64,000 nt of DNA from Algivirga pacifica (GCF_039543525.1 NZ_BAABJX010000016.1:51386-115385); one strand, 5' to 3'. Counted from the first letter of the stretch, positions 34,080 to 42,998 are shown. Notes: generated by a model not told the origin, from the sequence alone. Made by a program: numbers and translations.

Positions 34080-35117
34080 ATGAGAATAAATAATATGAAT
34101 ACTAAACTAATTATAGTTGGAACGATGTTGTTGGGTAGTTGTATGAGTGCCTTCGCACAGCAATCCATTCCAACAGCAACAGCGACGAGTGAGCCTTTTT
34201 ATCTGGACTTTGGAGTAAATGATCCACCAGAATTATTCCTTGCAGAAATTAAGGCCTTTAAAGATGAAACGTCTTCGTATGCTAGTAGAGGAATTTTCCT
34301 GGAAGGGCAGACGGATGAGTCAGGGAAAAAGATAGAGGTGTTTCGTGAGCCAAGTATGCGCTTGGAAGGACACGTGAAAGATAGTCGAGGAGTGCAAACC
34401 GTATCGGTTTTTGTGGATGGCCGTGAAGTAAAGGTAAACCCTAATGACGGTACATTTGTGACCTATCTGAAGTTGAAAAAAGGGCAGAATAAAATTCAGG
34501 TGAAGGCTGAGGATACAGGGGGGATGTCAACAGAGCAGCTGGTAAAGGTATTCTACGAGCCAATGTATAAGGAATCGATTGACCTTACACCTACCATGCG
34601 TTCTATTGTACGTGGTGCGGCCAAGACCTATTGTGATGTTATTCATAAGCAAATGTCTGGTGACGTAGATGCAATCACGGCTATGTTTAAATTATTTGGA
34701 CAGAAGAAAGAGGCACAGGTATATGATGATATTAATGTTTCTCGTACTGATTTAATTTCAATTAGCCGTTACGTTACTTCTCTGAAGCGAATGAGTGACT
34801 TTACTTTTTCATTCCCTCCTAGTGAGGCATTTATTAATATGCCAATGTGGGGATTGAGAATAGAGAACGGAGCAGTTGTGTCACAGTATACTAGAGTTTT
34901 GAATGAGGAAGGAACTGGAGTAGAAACAGTTGCTGAAGATACTGGTACTGGGGTGGTAGAAGAAAAGTATGGTATTATCCGTATTGAGAAGCAGATTTCC
35001 AACGATCTAGATGAGATTGATGAGATGGTATTTAACTATATTGTGGTAGACAAAAGAGGTAATATCATCAATATTTTGAAGGACTTGCCTGCTGAGGCTA
35101 GACCGGTAAGAGATTAA
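34080..35117 (+). CDS. Exported Ig-like domain protein (caspase/LPP20 group)
   Basis: A 345-residue protein. A start at 34080 or the in-frame ATG at 34095 gives a signal ending LLGSCMSAFAQ; LGSC could be a lipobox, so it may be a lipoprotein. Residues 88-160 hold an Ig-like module (RLEGHVKDSRGVQTVSVFVDG, KKGQNKIQVKAEDTGG) of the kind often attached to bacterial caspase-family proteases. The C-terminal 180 residues are a mixed domain that I do not recognise (THATMRSIVRGAAKTY-like helix, KQISNDLDEIDEM). It sits directly downstream of the other Ig-like gene and upstream of three LPP20-domain genes on the opposite strand. Confidence 0.65.
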   Translation: MRINNMNTKLIIVGTMLLGSCMSAFAQQSIPTATATSEPFYLDFGVNDPPELFLAEIKAFKDETSSYASRGIFLEGQTDESGKKIEVFREPSMRLEGHVKDSRGVQTVSVFVDGREVKVNPNDGTFVTYLKLKKGQNKIQVKAEDTGGMSTEQLVKVFYEPMYKESIDLTPTMRSIVRGAAKTYCDVIHKQMSGDVDAITAMFKLFGQKKEAQVYDDINVSRTDLISISRYVTSLKRMSDFTFSFPPSEAFINMPMWGLRIENGAVVSQYTRVLNEEGTGVETVAEDTGTGVVEEKYGIIRIEKQISNDLDEIDEMVFNYIVVDKRGNIINILKDLPAEARPVRD

Positions 35118-35145
35118 GTATTAGTCTTATGCGAGATGTATGTCA

Positions 35146-35306
35146 GTTGAATCGTTGAATCGTTGAATTGAGCTTTGCTCGTTGATTCGAGTTGATTTGT
35201 TGTATGATATAAGTATTAGTATATATTTCAATCAACAGTTCAACTCGAATCAACGAGCAAAGCTCAATTCAACTCATTACGAAGTGATGAAATTCAACGA
35301 TTCAAC
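35146..35306. repeat. CGTTGAAT-family long inverted repeat, copy 2
   Basis: GTTGAATCGTTGAATTGAGC at the left and CTCAATTCAAC...AATTCAACGATTCAAC at the right (35291-35306), with the interior GATTCGAGTTGATTTG/CAACTCGAATCAACGAGC shared with the copy at 15301. It fills most of a convergent gap. Confidence 0.8.
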
Positions 35307-35345
35307 AAAAAAACCTCCGTTTCTAAGAGAAACGGAGGTTTTTTT
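35307..35345. terminator. Strong bidirectional terminator
   Basis: AACCTCCGTTTCT (35312-35324) and AGAAACGGAGGTT (35328-35340) form a perfect 13-base stem with a 3-base loop, an A run on the left and a T run on the right. It serves the 34080 gene (plus) and the 35364 gene (minus). Confidence 0.92.
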
Positions 35346-35363
35346 ATTACCCTTGAGTGGTGC

Positions 35364-36929
35364 TTAGTTTACTCTTGGAGTAGTGATGACATTAATTCGT
35401 TTCTCAGCCTTAAAACTAGAGCCTTGTTGGGTTTGCCCACTGTCATCCAAAAACATACCTCTGGTTTTCATTAAGACCTCATCGATGCTTTCCGTAATGA
35501 TCTTGTAGGGGCCATACATACGCGTTTGTAGTCCAGTAAACTTCTCAGGTTGCGCATTGACCTGTAGGGTTTCCAGTCCAAAAGGAGGGCTGGTTTGGAA
35601 AGTGTGAGGAAGCGTATAGACCTTATTCACTTTAGTTTCATCAATATACATATTGTCTAGGAGCAATACTTTGTTGCCCTTGGCATCATGATAGATCAAA
35701 CGAATATAACAAGGATAGTTGACACGGAAGCTCAACTTCATACGATCGCCATCCTCAAATACAGGGTTGTCTTCTCCTTTGCTGGTGAAGACCTCTAGCA
35801 TTAACCCTGAATTTATGATTTCATTTTGCTGAAAACGTTGGTAATCCCTTTTTCGCTCATCGTAGCCAACAGGCTTTAGATCTTTAGCCGTTGCTAGCAG
35901 GATTTCCTTGTCTATTTGTACTTCATAAACGGTGATCAGTTGCCCAGACTGTATGTCTTTGGTGGTTAAGGAGAACTTTACTTTATCTCCTTGTAACCAG
36001 TAGCTTCCTCTTACTGCATAATCAATCTGGTATTGGTCTCTCAATTCAGGGTTATAATCTCTTAAATCTATCATTTGCCATTGGGCTAAAGAAGCAAGCT
36101 TATTATCCAATAACGTAGTGAAAAAATTAGAGAAAGGACTGCTGACTCCCGTTTCTTCAAAAGTAAGATGGTGTACCTTTACATTTTTCAGTGGAATGTT
36201 CGATTGCTCCTTGAAGCTATAGGCAATGGCATAAGCCAGGTCTTCTGCTGATCGAACACTGTTTGGGCTGTTACGGTTAAGTGCATCAGCGATCGTATTA
36301 GAGGAAATTTCATCTTGGGATATTTTCTCACCCAGACCAACCAGAATAGCCTTGTACTCATTGCGTTTACCAGCAACTAGCTGACAAGCGGTGAATTTTT
36401 CCAGTGCTTTTTCTTTTTGGTTTTCTTTCTCATACTTTAATCCCATATGGTATTCTCTATAGATCTCCTGATTGGCCATGTCCAATTTATTTTGGAACTG
36501 TAGGATAATCTGCGGTCTTTCGATATACGCTAAAAAATAGTATGTTTTTTTATCAGCAAATTGATCAAAATGAAGCCCGGATATTTCCACATTACTGATG
36601 GACTGACTAGTACTTTGAAGGTCTTCAAAGATAGCATCTTCCGTTTCCATCAAGTGGATGTTTGTTTCAGATTTAAACTTGACAATGATTTGCTGGGATA
36701 AGGTTTGGGTGGCCATATCTTTAGCCAACTGTGCAGCTTCTTCTACGGTAGTAGTTTTGTCAATGGCAGCAAAACCAAAGCCTGTAAGGAAGTCTCTGTC
36801 ATTATATTTAAGGCTTTTTCCTTTCTGTAAGACCCAACGAGGAGGGTCTTTTTTTTGACTTAAGGCAGTAGTGCTGCCAATAAGCAGAAGGCTTAGCCCA
36901 CAAAAAAATCTGATAGCTAGGTGTCTCAT
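35364..36929 (-). CDS. Exported LPP20-type protein with C-terminal DUF4384 domain
   Basis: Start chosen at 36929, where MRHLAIRFFCGLSLLL begins a normal signal peptide; an upstream in-frame ATG at 36983 adds a poor N-terminus. The 521-residue product opens with WVLQKGKSLKYNDRDFLTGFG and an LPP20-type region (EEAAQLAKDMATQTLSQQIIVKF) to about residue 150, then a FlgT-like middle (SSPFSNFFTTLLDNKLA, AVRGSYWLQGDKV). Near residue 385 a DUF4384 domain begins: GLMLEVFTSKGEDNPVFEDGDRMKLSF, followed by CYIRLIYHDAKGNKVLLL. DUF4384 is often fused to caspase-like or kinase-linked bacterial signalling proteins. Its nearest relative here, at 37015, shares the first 370 residues' plan but lacks DUF4384. 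Confidence 0.75.
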   Translation of the reverse strand: MRHLAIRFFCGLSLLLIGSTTALSQKKDPPRWVLQKGKSLKYNDRDFLTGFGFAAIDKTTTVEEAAQLAKDMATQTLSQQIIVKFKSETNIHLMETEDAIFEDLQSTSQSISNVEISGLHFDQFADKKTYYFLAYIERPQIILQFQNKLDMANQEIYREYHMGLKYEKENQKEKALEKFTACQLVAGKRNEYKAILVGLGEKISQDEISSNTIADALNRNSPNSVRSAEDLAYAIAYSFKEQSNIPLKNVKVHHLTFEETGVSSPFSNFFTTLLDNKLASLAQWQMIDLRDYNPELRDQYQIDYAVRGSYWLQGDKVKFSLTTKDIQSGQLITVYEVQIDKEILLATAKDLKPVGYDERKRDYQRFQQNEIINSGLMLEVFTSKGEDNPVFEDGDRMKLSFRVNYPCYIRLIYHDAKGNKVLLLDNMYIDETKVNKVYTLPHTFQTSPPFGLETLQVNAQPEKFTGLQTRMYGPYKIITESIDEVLMKTRGMFLDDSGQTQQGSSFKAEKRINVITTPRVN

Positions 36930-37014
36930 TTTGATATTATATACTTTAGCGCTTGTGAAAGAAAAAGATCTATACCTTTTCAATACGGAATCCTGATAGG
37001 AACTCCGTCAACGA

Positions 37015-38130
37015 TTACTGCTCGGTGGCCATGGAGTCTGGAGTCACGATGCTTTCCTCTTTTGGAATTTCATATTCCAGTGTAGCAGAGGTAATTACTG
37101 CTTTGTCTACTTTTTGCTCTAGTCTCACTAGGGTAGGGCCCGCACCAAATGCCTTGACAAATACTGTGAAGGTCACTACGTCTTCATTTACCCAATAAGA
37201 ACCTTTGAGATAATATTTTAATAGGTCTCGGTTGCCGGAGTTTTTATAGTCTTCGTATTGCGAGATTTTCCAATCCACAAAGCTGCTTAGTTTTTCCTCC
37301 AGCACTTGCTTGAAGTACTTAGAGAAAGGGGTTGGTGTTTTGGAGTCCTCATAGGAGAAAGGAATAACAATAACGCCTTTTAGAGGGGTGTTTTTACCGT
37401 TATTCTCATCCAATTTGAAGGCTAATTTAGTGGCTAGGTCTTCAAGGCTATTGGCTACGCTATTTTTATTTCTTTCAATAAGTTCTTCGACCTGTAGCTT
37501 TGTGATAGCATCCTTTCTTAAGGGAGTGCTTTGTCCCAAGCCAATCAGTACTTCCTGATACTTTTCCATTTCTTCAAACAGTACCGTCGAGCGAAGTGAT
37601 TTTTTCAAGGTCATGGCAGTGTTACCTTCTTGCTCATAGTTTAGCGCAAAGGCATATAATCCATCAATTTCTCTTTGAAGGCGATCGACTCTTTCTGAAT
37701 AGCTTTTGACTAGATTGGCCCTTTTGACAAAGGCAATCGTATAATGTACTCCATCTAGCTCATCGTAATAGGTTTCAGATTGTAACCCCGTGATTTCTAT
37801 ATTGCTGCTACTAAAAGTTTTACTTTGAATATCGTCAGAAAACTCATCGTTGTATTCTTCTTCAGAGTAAGTTGTTTGGGAAACTACTTTTACCACTATT
37901 TTTTCTGAAAGGTTTTTCTTGGCGTGATCCAGGGAAGTAGCTTCAGCATCTTCAAGCCAGGTATCGTTATTGACACGGCACATACCAAAGCCAGTAAGGT
38001 ATACAGAAGAGTGGTATTTACTGCTTTCTCCACGGTTGATTACCCATTCGGGCTTTTGTCCATAACTCAGGCTAACCATAAATTGCAGGCAGCTATAAAG
38101 CAGGATGGTTGCTGTGTGTTTATTCATCAT
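37015..38130 (-). CDS. Exported LPP20/FlgT-like protein, paralogue without DUF4384
   Basis: A 371-residue protein; two consecutive ATG codons open it and a signal peptide runs to about residue 24 (LSYGQ). It mirrors the neighbour at 35364: WVINRGESSKYHSSVYLTGFGMC, helices EDAEATSLDHAKKNLSEKIVVKV, SSSNIEITGLQSE, and TPTPFSKYFKQVLEEKLS with LKGSYWVNEDVVTF, but stops where the neighbour's DUF4384 begins. A tandem duplication followed by domain gain or loss is the simple reading. The 31-base gap to the downstream gene suggests a shared transcript, with the 38383 gene upstream behind a terminator. Function unknown; location envelope. Confidence 0.72.
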   Translation of the reverse strand: MMNKHTATILLYSCLQFMVSLSYGQKPEWVINRGESSKYHSSVYLTGFGMCRVNNDTWLEDAEATSLDHAKKNLSEKIVVKVVSQTTYSEEEYNDEFSDDIQSKTFSSSNIEITGLQSETYYDELDGVHYTIAFVKRANLVKSYSERVDRLQREIDGLYAFALNYEQEGNTAMTLKKSLRSTVLFEEMEKYQEVLIGLGQSTPLRKDAITKLQVEELIERNKNSVANSLEDLATKLAFKLDENNGKNTPLKGVIVIPFSYEDSKTPTPFSKYFKQVLEEKLSSFVDWKISQYEDYKNSGNRDLLKYYLKGSYWVNEDVVTFTVFVKAFGAGPTLVRLEQKVDKAVITSATLEYEIPKEESIVTPDSMATEQ

Positions 38131-38320
38131 TTTTTAATAACGTAGTCATAGCAAGGTACAAGCTGTTAAGAAGGAAACCTCCCTAGGGATGTGTTGCTAG
38201 GGATTACCCTAGTTTGTAGGAGAGGTGTACATAGTGTACGTTAGTCCGCCAGCGAGCGTTGACAGGATGTACCGGATAATTAATATTGCACTCAATATTG
38301 AGGCATTATGAAACTAGATA

Positions 38321-38358
38321 AAAAAAGCAGGCAATCGTAACATGACACTGCCTGCTTT
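38321..38358 (-). terminator. Rho-independent terminator after 38383 gene
   Basis: On the minus strand AAGCAGGCA and TGCCTGCTT pair (38357-38349 with 38333-38325) and T6 follows (A run 38321-38326). It lies 25 bases past the stop codon. Confidence 0.85.
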
Positions 38359-38382
38359 CTTATTTATTAGGAGTGACCTGTA

Positions 38383-38982
38383 TTACATTTCAGACTCAAG
38401 AGACTCCATTTCTTTGTCAAAGATCTCGTTGAATTTCTCTTTGCTGAACTCAACTTCGTTCTTTTTCTCTTTCATTACTTCGTTGTTCAGCTTTTGCTTG
38501 AACGTTTCTTTGTCCATTTCAAGAACTACATAAGCATTGAATAGGATGAATTTCTCACCGTTTTTCTTTTGCTTGATAGTGTATACTTCAGAGTCCATTT
38601 CGCTAGCACCAGAGATAGAGGCTTTTGCTGCAACGATGGTTTTGTTTTCCATCATTGATTGGAACTCATAGGTATCACCTACTTCATACTCCTTCATATA
38701 CTCCTCAGTAACTGTTTTTACAACAGCTTTCATTTCTTCAGCTAACTTTCTTTGTGCATCAGTTCTTGCTTTTAGCATGGCACTTCTTTCTTTACGGCTT
38801 TTACCGTTACCAATTGCTCTGAAAGCTTTTTTGTCAGTTTTATATCTCTTTTGTGAAAATGGCGTATCCATTTTCTTACCGATAGTTTTTCTTTTACGTT
38901 GAGCAGTGGCGTCATTAGATACCGTGAAGGCTACCATAAAAGCAATGGCAAATACCGTCAAAAACTTTAAAGTGTTTCTCAT
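38383..38982 (-). CDS. LPP20-like exported protein
   Basis: A 199-residue protein with a signal peptide to about residue 27 (ATAQ), then a basic stretch and the LPP20 block FRAIGNGKSRKERSAMLKARTDAQRKLAEEM (about residues 55-85). The C-terminal half is highly charged and helical (FKQKLNNEVMKEKKNEVEFSKEKFNEIFDKEMESLE), possibly a coiled coil. It is a paralogue of the 150-residue gene at 32351. With the two larger proteins at 35364 and 37015 it makes a run of three same-strand LPP20 genes divergent from the caspase gene group. Confidence 0.75.
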   Translation of the reverse strand: MRNTLKFLTVFAIAFMVAFTVSNDATAQRKRKTIGKKMDTPFSQKRYKTDKKAFRAIGNGKSRKERSAMLKARTDAQRKLAEEMKAVVKTVTEEYMKEYEVGDTYEFQSMMENKTIVAAKASISGASEMDSEVYTIKQKKNGEKFILFNAYVVLEMDKETFKQKLNNEVMKEKKNEVEFSKEKFNEIFDKEMESLESEM

Positions 38983-39468
38983 TTTTGTTGATTTAAGCGT
39001 ATTAAAAATAGTGCTATATACTAGCGTAATATTACAATTATCTGATGTATTATGAAATAGTTGTAATTTTTTTATTCAATACCGTTAGCCTTCTTTTAGA
39101 TGATTTATTGCGATAGCTGCTAACGGTTCGTTTTATAGACAACCACTTATTTGTAATAGACAAAAAATATTATCTTTTATTTTTTAAGTGGATAACTTTT
39201 CGTCGAAATGTAGTTGTTTATTGACTACTTCACAGAAGTATTTGTCGTTGATAATATAGATAAACTGTTCAATAGTAAGTAAGGCGATAAGCTATCGCAT
39301 AGTATTCAACGTTAGCCCACTTGGGAAAGTTGTATTGGGATAGCAATATTTGCTAAAAAAATATTGCCTTGTTGTCGATTTATGCAAATATAGCGTATTA
39401 TTGTGCTATTGCAATATACTTTAACAAGGTACTGTAATAACTATTATACTATCAACTGAAACGATTAT
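38983..39468. promoter_or_regulatory. Divergent control region in caspase/LPP20 group
   Basis: 486 AT-rich bases between the LPP20-like gene (minus) and the exported 183-residue gene (plus). Features: inverted pairs GTAGTTG...GACTAC (39210-39228) and GCGATA-AGC-TATCGC (39282-39297), and CCACTTA (39145) facing TAAGTGG (39185). No gene is visible. Probably holds both divergent promoters; no box was assigned. Confidence 0.4.
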
Positions 39469-40020
39469 ATGAGAAGAATGATTCTGAGTGCGGCTATCTT
39501 ATTGTTAGCTTCCACGATCTATGCTATTCCGGTTATTCATCATCAAGGAGTAACGAGTAAATATACCCCCCAAGATAGTCTGACAATGACTTTAGAGAAA
39601 TATTATGGTGAAGAAGTGTTGACGTTGATCGCTCAAAGTGATAGTGCTCAAGCTTTTATGTTAGAGCCTATGGAGGAACTAGACAGTACAACGTATGTTG
39701 GGGACTTCACATATTCTGAGCACTATGAAATCAATGAGGCAAGCTTAGAAAAGCTAAAGCAGACATTTTTGGATGCCGATAATTATCATTTTACTGAAAT
39801 GACGAGCAGAACGCCTTTCGCCCCTGAACTAGCGATCTCTTTTCATCGGGGAGAAGAGTCTGTTGTGATTTATATGTTTTTATCCATTGATGAGACTGGG
39901 TTTGGCTACAAGAATATGCCTATACGTCGTACGCCTCTAGATAGAAATAGGCACTTAATGAAAGCGTTAAAGAGCGTTTTCCCAAAGCGTTATCTCAAAA
40001 AAATATCCGCGAAACAATAA
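39469..40020 (+). CDS. Hypothetical exported protein upstream of caspase gene
   Basis: A 183-residue protein with a signal peptide to about residue 19 (STIYA). The mature part is a small mixed domain (YYGEEVLTLIAQSDSAQAFMLEPMEELDSTTYVGDF, LEKLKQTFLDADNYHF, ELAISFHRGEESVVIYMFLSIDE) ending in a basic tail. No family was recognised. It ends 17 bases before the caspase-family gene, so the two are very probably co-transcribed and may act together. Confidence 0.65.
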   Translation: MRRMILSAAILLLASTIYAIPVIHHQGVTSKYTPQDSLTMTLEKYYGEEVLTLIAQSDSAQAFMLEPMEELDSTTYVGDFTYSEHYEINEASLEKLKQTFLDADNYHFTEMTSRTPFAPELAISFHRGEESVVIYMFLSIDETGFGYKNMPIRRTPLDRNRHLMKALKSVFPKRYLKKISAKQ

Positions 40021-40037
40021 CCAAAAGCAATTGAAAC

Positions 40038-41192
40038 ATGAGAAGTACCAACAAACAATTACCTCTATTATATTTCTTATTCTTGCTTTTGAGTGCAACA
40101 ACCTTGAAGGCACAGACATTTCATGCCATTATGTTTGCCGATACGGCTGATCCTAGTATTGGTTCCAGTTGTTTGACGGATTATGAACGCATGGAAGTAG
40201 AGTTTGCAACGATTGCCAATGCCAATGGAATGAAGATCAAACGTTATTTTCATGAAGGAACTTCCTTTACGAAAGAAACAATACAAAAGGTTTTGAAAGA
40301 AGAGTTGGCTTGCGGTCCAAATGATGTAGTTTATTTCTATTATACAGGGCATGGTGCTCGTTCGGCAGATGATCAATCCAAATGGCCTCAATTGTCTTTG
40401 GGACTTAGAAAAACAAATGCCAGTCATTATCCTTTGGCCTTTGTCAATGACTTGATTAAGGAGAAGAATCCTAAATTCAGTATTGTGATGGCCGATTGTT
40501 GTAATGAGGTAATCAAAGGGTTGTCCGTGAAAAAAGCAAGGGGAGGAGTATCTATCGTAGAAGATATTGATGAGTCTTTTGATGTATATGAGAACTTATT
40601 TTTACTTCCGAAAGGGAATATTATTGTGACGAGTAGTAGCCCTGGAGAACAAGCACTGGGAAATGACAAGGGAGGAATATACACCAATAGCTTTCTGGAA
40701 GCATTACAAAAATCAGTAATTATGGCAACCCCTGTGACATGGGATGGCCTGATGAATGATGCCAAAAAGATGACGATGGAGCGTAGTGCATCCGAAAAGA
40801 TGTTTACGCCACAGTTTGAAATCAATTTGGAAGAAGAGCAACCGGAGGAATTGGTCGCAGAAGTAGAGCCCAAGGTAGTAAAACAGGAGGAACCATTGAC
40901 ACCTATGGAAATGATTGCTCAGCTTTATGATTATAATAAATCCAGAGGAGAACGTATTCGCTTACTCAGTAAAGTGTTAAATGACGTCTTTGCATCTCCA
41001 AATGCAAGAATACAAGTGTTTGGTTTGGATGGTAACACTATGTTGGATCGCTATACAGCAGCTGATTTCGTTAAGAAACTAGCGACGTCCACTAACTTGG
41101 CTAGAGTGATTGAAATTCGATCGGAGACTACGGAGGATGGAAAGTATACCTCTATGGATATTCACGAGTATTATGAGCGTAAAAGCAAGTAA
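40038..41192 (+). CDS. Secreted caspase-family (peptidase C14) protease
   Basis: A 384-residue protein with a signal peptide to about residue 26 (TLKAQ). The C14 fold is clear: FHAIMFADT at the first strand, VVYFYYTGHGARS with the catalytic His H105, and SIVMADCCNE with the catalytic Cys at C155 (D-x-C pattern, second Cys of DCC). NIIVTSSSPGEQALG and YTNSFLEAL complete the p20/p10-like core to about residue 240. The last 100 residues, after a Glu/Pro-rich linker, form a separate domain (MEMIAQLYDYNKSRGERIRLLSKVLNDVF, IQVFGLDGNTMLDRYTAADFVKKL) shared in style with its neighbours. Exported caspases act in the periplasm or at the surface; substrate unknown. Tight operon with 39469. Confidence 0.85.
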   Translation: MRSTNKQLPLLYFLFLLLSATTLKAQTFHAIMFADTADPSIGSSCLTDYERMEVEFATIANANGMKIKRYFHEGTSFTKETIQKVLKEELACGPNDVVYFYYTGHGARSADDQSKWPQLSLGLRKTNASHYPLAFVNDLIKEKNPKFSIVMADCCNEVIKGLSVKKARGGVSIVEDIDESFDVYENLFLLPKGNIIVTSSSPGEQALGNDKGGIYTNSFLEALQKSVIMATPVTWDGLMNDAKKMTMERSASEKMFTPQFEINLEEEQPEELVAEVEPKVVKQEEPLTPMEMIAQLYDYNKSRGERIRLLSKVLNDVFASPNARIQVFGLDGNTMLDRYTAADFVKKLATSTNLARVIEIRSETTEDGKYTSMDIHEYYERKSK

Positions 41193-41266
41193 TTTACTTT
41201 AACTGTTGAGTTTATTCGACAGACCAAAAATGAAAATTTCTAATTAGCTAAATAGATTAAATTAAG

Positions 41267-41893
41267 ATGAGAAAGTGGTTTATAATGATCGCTCTAATAG
41301 CGGGATTTAGCAGTGTAGTAGGAGCGCAGGAAGAAGTTTCAGGAGAGGATACATCAAAAGCAGTAAGTCTTACTTACGAGGAACTGGAAGAGTTCCGTAA
41401 CCGTACGGTAGATAAGATCAATGAGGTACAAGAATACTTTTCGGTGATTGGGTCGAAGGAAGAAACAGTGGATACCAAAAAGCTTTACATCGACTTAGCA
41501 CTGAAGATGTTCATCAACAAAGGAGAGTCCGTGACGATGGAGGTTTCTATTCTTAAAAAAGGAATAGAGAAACGTATCAGACGTCCTTTGATTATGTATT
41601 TAGACCGTTTGGCTCGATTGCCATATGCAAAAGTAGATATCAAGTCGTCCAAGAGTTGTGTCGTTAGCTCCTTTATGAAAAAAGGAGAAGACGCAGATGG
41701 AAATCCTGTTTATACGGCAACAGCTACAATCTTTCAGGAGTTTGTGGGGTATAATGCAGATGGTGTGCCTGTATATAAAGATACCGTGAAAAAGACGATC
41801 GAAATTGAGATCAGAAGACACGTGGATTTGTTTGGAGGCCGTTGGATTGTGTTGCTAGGAGATATTTCTGTAGCCGAAACCAAATCTGCCTAA
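41267..41893 (+). CDS. Hypothetical exported protein downstream of caspase gene
   Basis: A 208-residue protein with a signal peptide to about residue 20 (VVGAQ). Acidic helices (LTYEELEEFRNRTVDKINEVQEYFSVIGSKEET) lead into a beta-rich part (KRIRRPLIMYLDRLARLPYAKVDIKS, VYTATATIFQEFVGYNADGVPVYKDTVKKTIEIEI) that might be an NTF2-like or cystatin-like fold. No family was recognised. It begins 74 bases after the caspase gene on the same strand and likely belongs to the same transcript. Confidence 0.6.
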   Translation: MRKWFIMIALIAGFSSVVGAQEEVSGEDTSKAVSLTYEELEEFRNRTVDKINEVQEYFSVIGSKEETVDTKKLYIDLALKMFINKGESVTMEVSILKKGIEKRIRRPLIMYLDRLARLPYAKVDIKSSKSCVVSSFMKKGEDADGNPVYTATATIFQEFVGYNADGVPVYKDTVKKTIEIEIRRHVDLFGGRWIVLLGDISVAETKSA

Positions 41894-41967
41894 ATTGATT
41901 CTACTAGACTGATAATCTCCACTTAATAAAGTGGAGTCAGTCACGTAGATCTTGTCTTAGACACACT

Positions 41968-42004
41968 GGTCGTAGCGTTACGTACGTCATGTAATGCTAC
42001 GGCT
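41968..42004. repeat. GCGTCCACGC-type palindrome, diverged copy
   Basis: GGTCGTAGCGTTAC...GTAATGCTACGGC, the diverged relative of the element at 23263, followed by TTGCAGCGGTCTTATGCTGCG. It lies between the last two genes of the caspase group. Confidence 0.6.
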
Positions 42005-42092
42005 TGCAGCGGTCTTATGCTGCGTGTTCGCTATATTCCAATCTTAACTGAGCCCAAGAATTATTAGCTCCGTTTTTTTAAAATAATTCATC

Positions 42093-42914
42093 ATGAAAAA
42101 ATACCTTATCGTTTTCAGTTTGCTGTTAACGACATTTCCCCTGTTCGCACAAGACAAATTGCAGCATATTTCTCATGCACAAGAAGAACAATTTAAATTG
42201 AGAGTAAAACAGCTGGATGAGTTTATCAAGCGTTTTAACTTAGAAATTGATTATGACGGCAATAAAATTAAGGAGCCTACCGCTGACTTACGTATGGAGG
42301 GAATCCATCGTTTGATTGATGCAGTATATACCCGTGGCCTGAACGAGGAAAAGGCTGCGGTGGTTAAAGAGTTTGTGCAGCAGGTAGTGGAAAACAATAC
42401 AGCTTTATCTTTTTATGACAACCATTGGTACGCAGAAGTAAATGTGGATGTAGAATATAAAGGGACGTCAGAAAAGATAACTCTTGTCATGCAGCAGGAA
42501 ACGAATACGAAAAAGATTTCCAGATGGATTATTCGTTCCGTGAAAGCAGATTTTCTTTCTGTAAAACCGACAAAAATGACTGCTTCTCTATCACCTATTA
42601 GTCATGAGTTGAATTTCATGAAGTTAATGACGGCAGCGGAACAGCATCCTGATAACTTTGCCAATTATGCGGGAACAACCTTTAAGGAAGACCAACGCAA
42701 TGTTTTCTTCTATTTACTGAAAACGGGAGATCTCAAAATGAATCAAGTAGATCAGATACGTTATCACTTCCTACAAGCGGATAATTGGGTGTTTACGGTA
42801 GATCACTTTGAGCGTTCTACGGACAATATCGGTTGGTTGATTAGCGATGTGAGTAGAGTTGCTGATAAGGAGAAAGAATTGTATAAGTTAGGAGTATTGG
42901 GACTTACACAATAA
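42093..42914 (+). CDS. Hypothetical exported protein at the end of the caspase group
   Basis: A 273-residue protein with a signal peptide to about residue 19 (PLFAQ). Two helical and strand segments: DKLQHISHAQEEQFKLRVKQLDEFIKRFNLEIDYDG and a middle domain (SFYDNHWYAEVNVDVEYKGTSEKITLVMQQET, KKISRWIIRSVKADFLS) that looks NTF2/cystatin-like, like the 41267 protein. The C-terminus contains MNQVDQIRYHFLQADNWVFTVDHFERS. Not recognised. Separated from 41893 by a palindrome, so it may be a separate transcript. Confidence 0.6.
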   Translation: MKKYLIVFSLLLTTFPLFAQDKLQHISHAQEEQFKLRVKQLDEFIKRFNLEIDYDGNKIKEPTADLRMEGIHRLIDAVYTRGLNEEKAAVVKEFVQQVVENNTALSFYDNHWYAEVNVDVEYKGTSEKITLVMQQETNTKKISRWIIRSVKADFLSVKPTKMTASLSPISHELNFMKLMTAAEQHPDNFANYAGTTFKEDQRNVFFYLLKTGDLKMNQVDQIRYHFLQADNWVFTVDHFERSTDNIGWLISDVSRVADKEKELYKLGVLGLTQ

Positions 42915-42924
42915 GAGCTTTTTT

Positions 42925-42998
42925 AGGATAAAGGATAAAGGATAAAGGATAAAGGATAAAGGAGTCCTTCTTCCTTTATCCTTTATCCTTTATCTATT
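42925..42998. repeat. (GGATAAA)n / (TTTATCC)n inverted array
   Basis: Five GGATAAA units (42925-42960) and three or four CTTTATC units (42971-42996) fill the gap between convergent genes, starting about 10 bases after the first stop. Confidence 0.85.

Noticed and set aside
36930..36983. N-terminal extension of the LPP20/DUF4384 protein
   Set aside because: The ATG at 36983 puts 18 residues before the signal peptide; the one at 36929 gives a normal signal.
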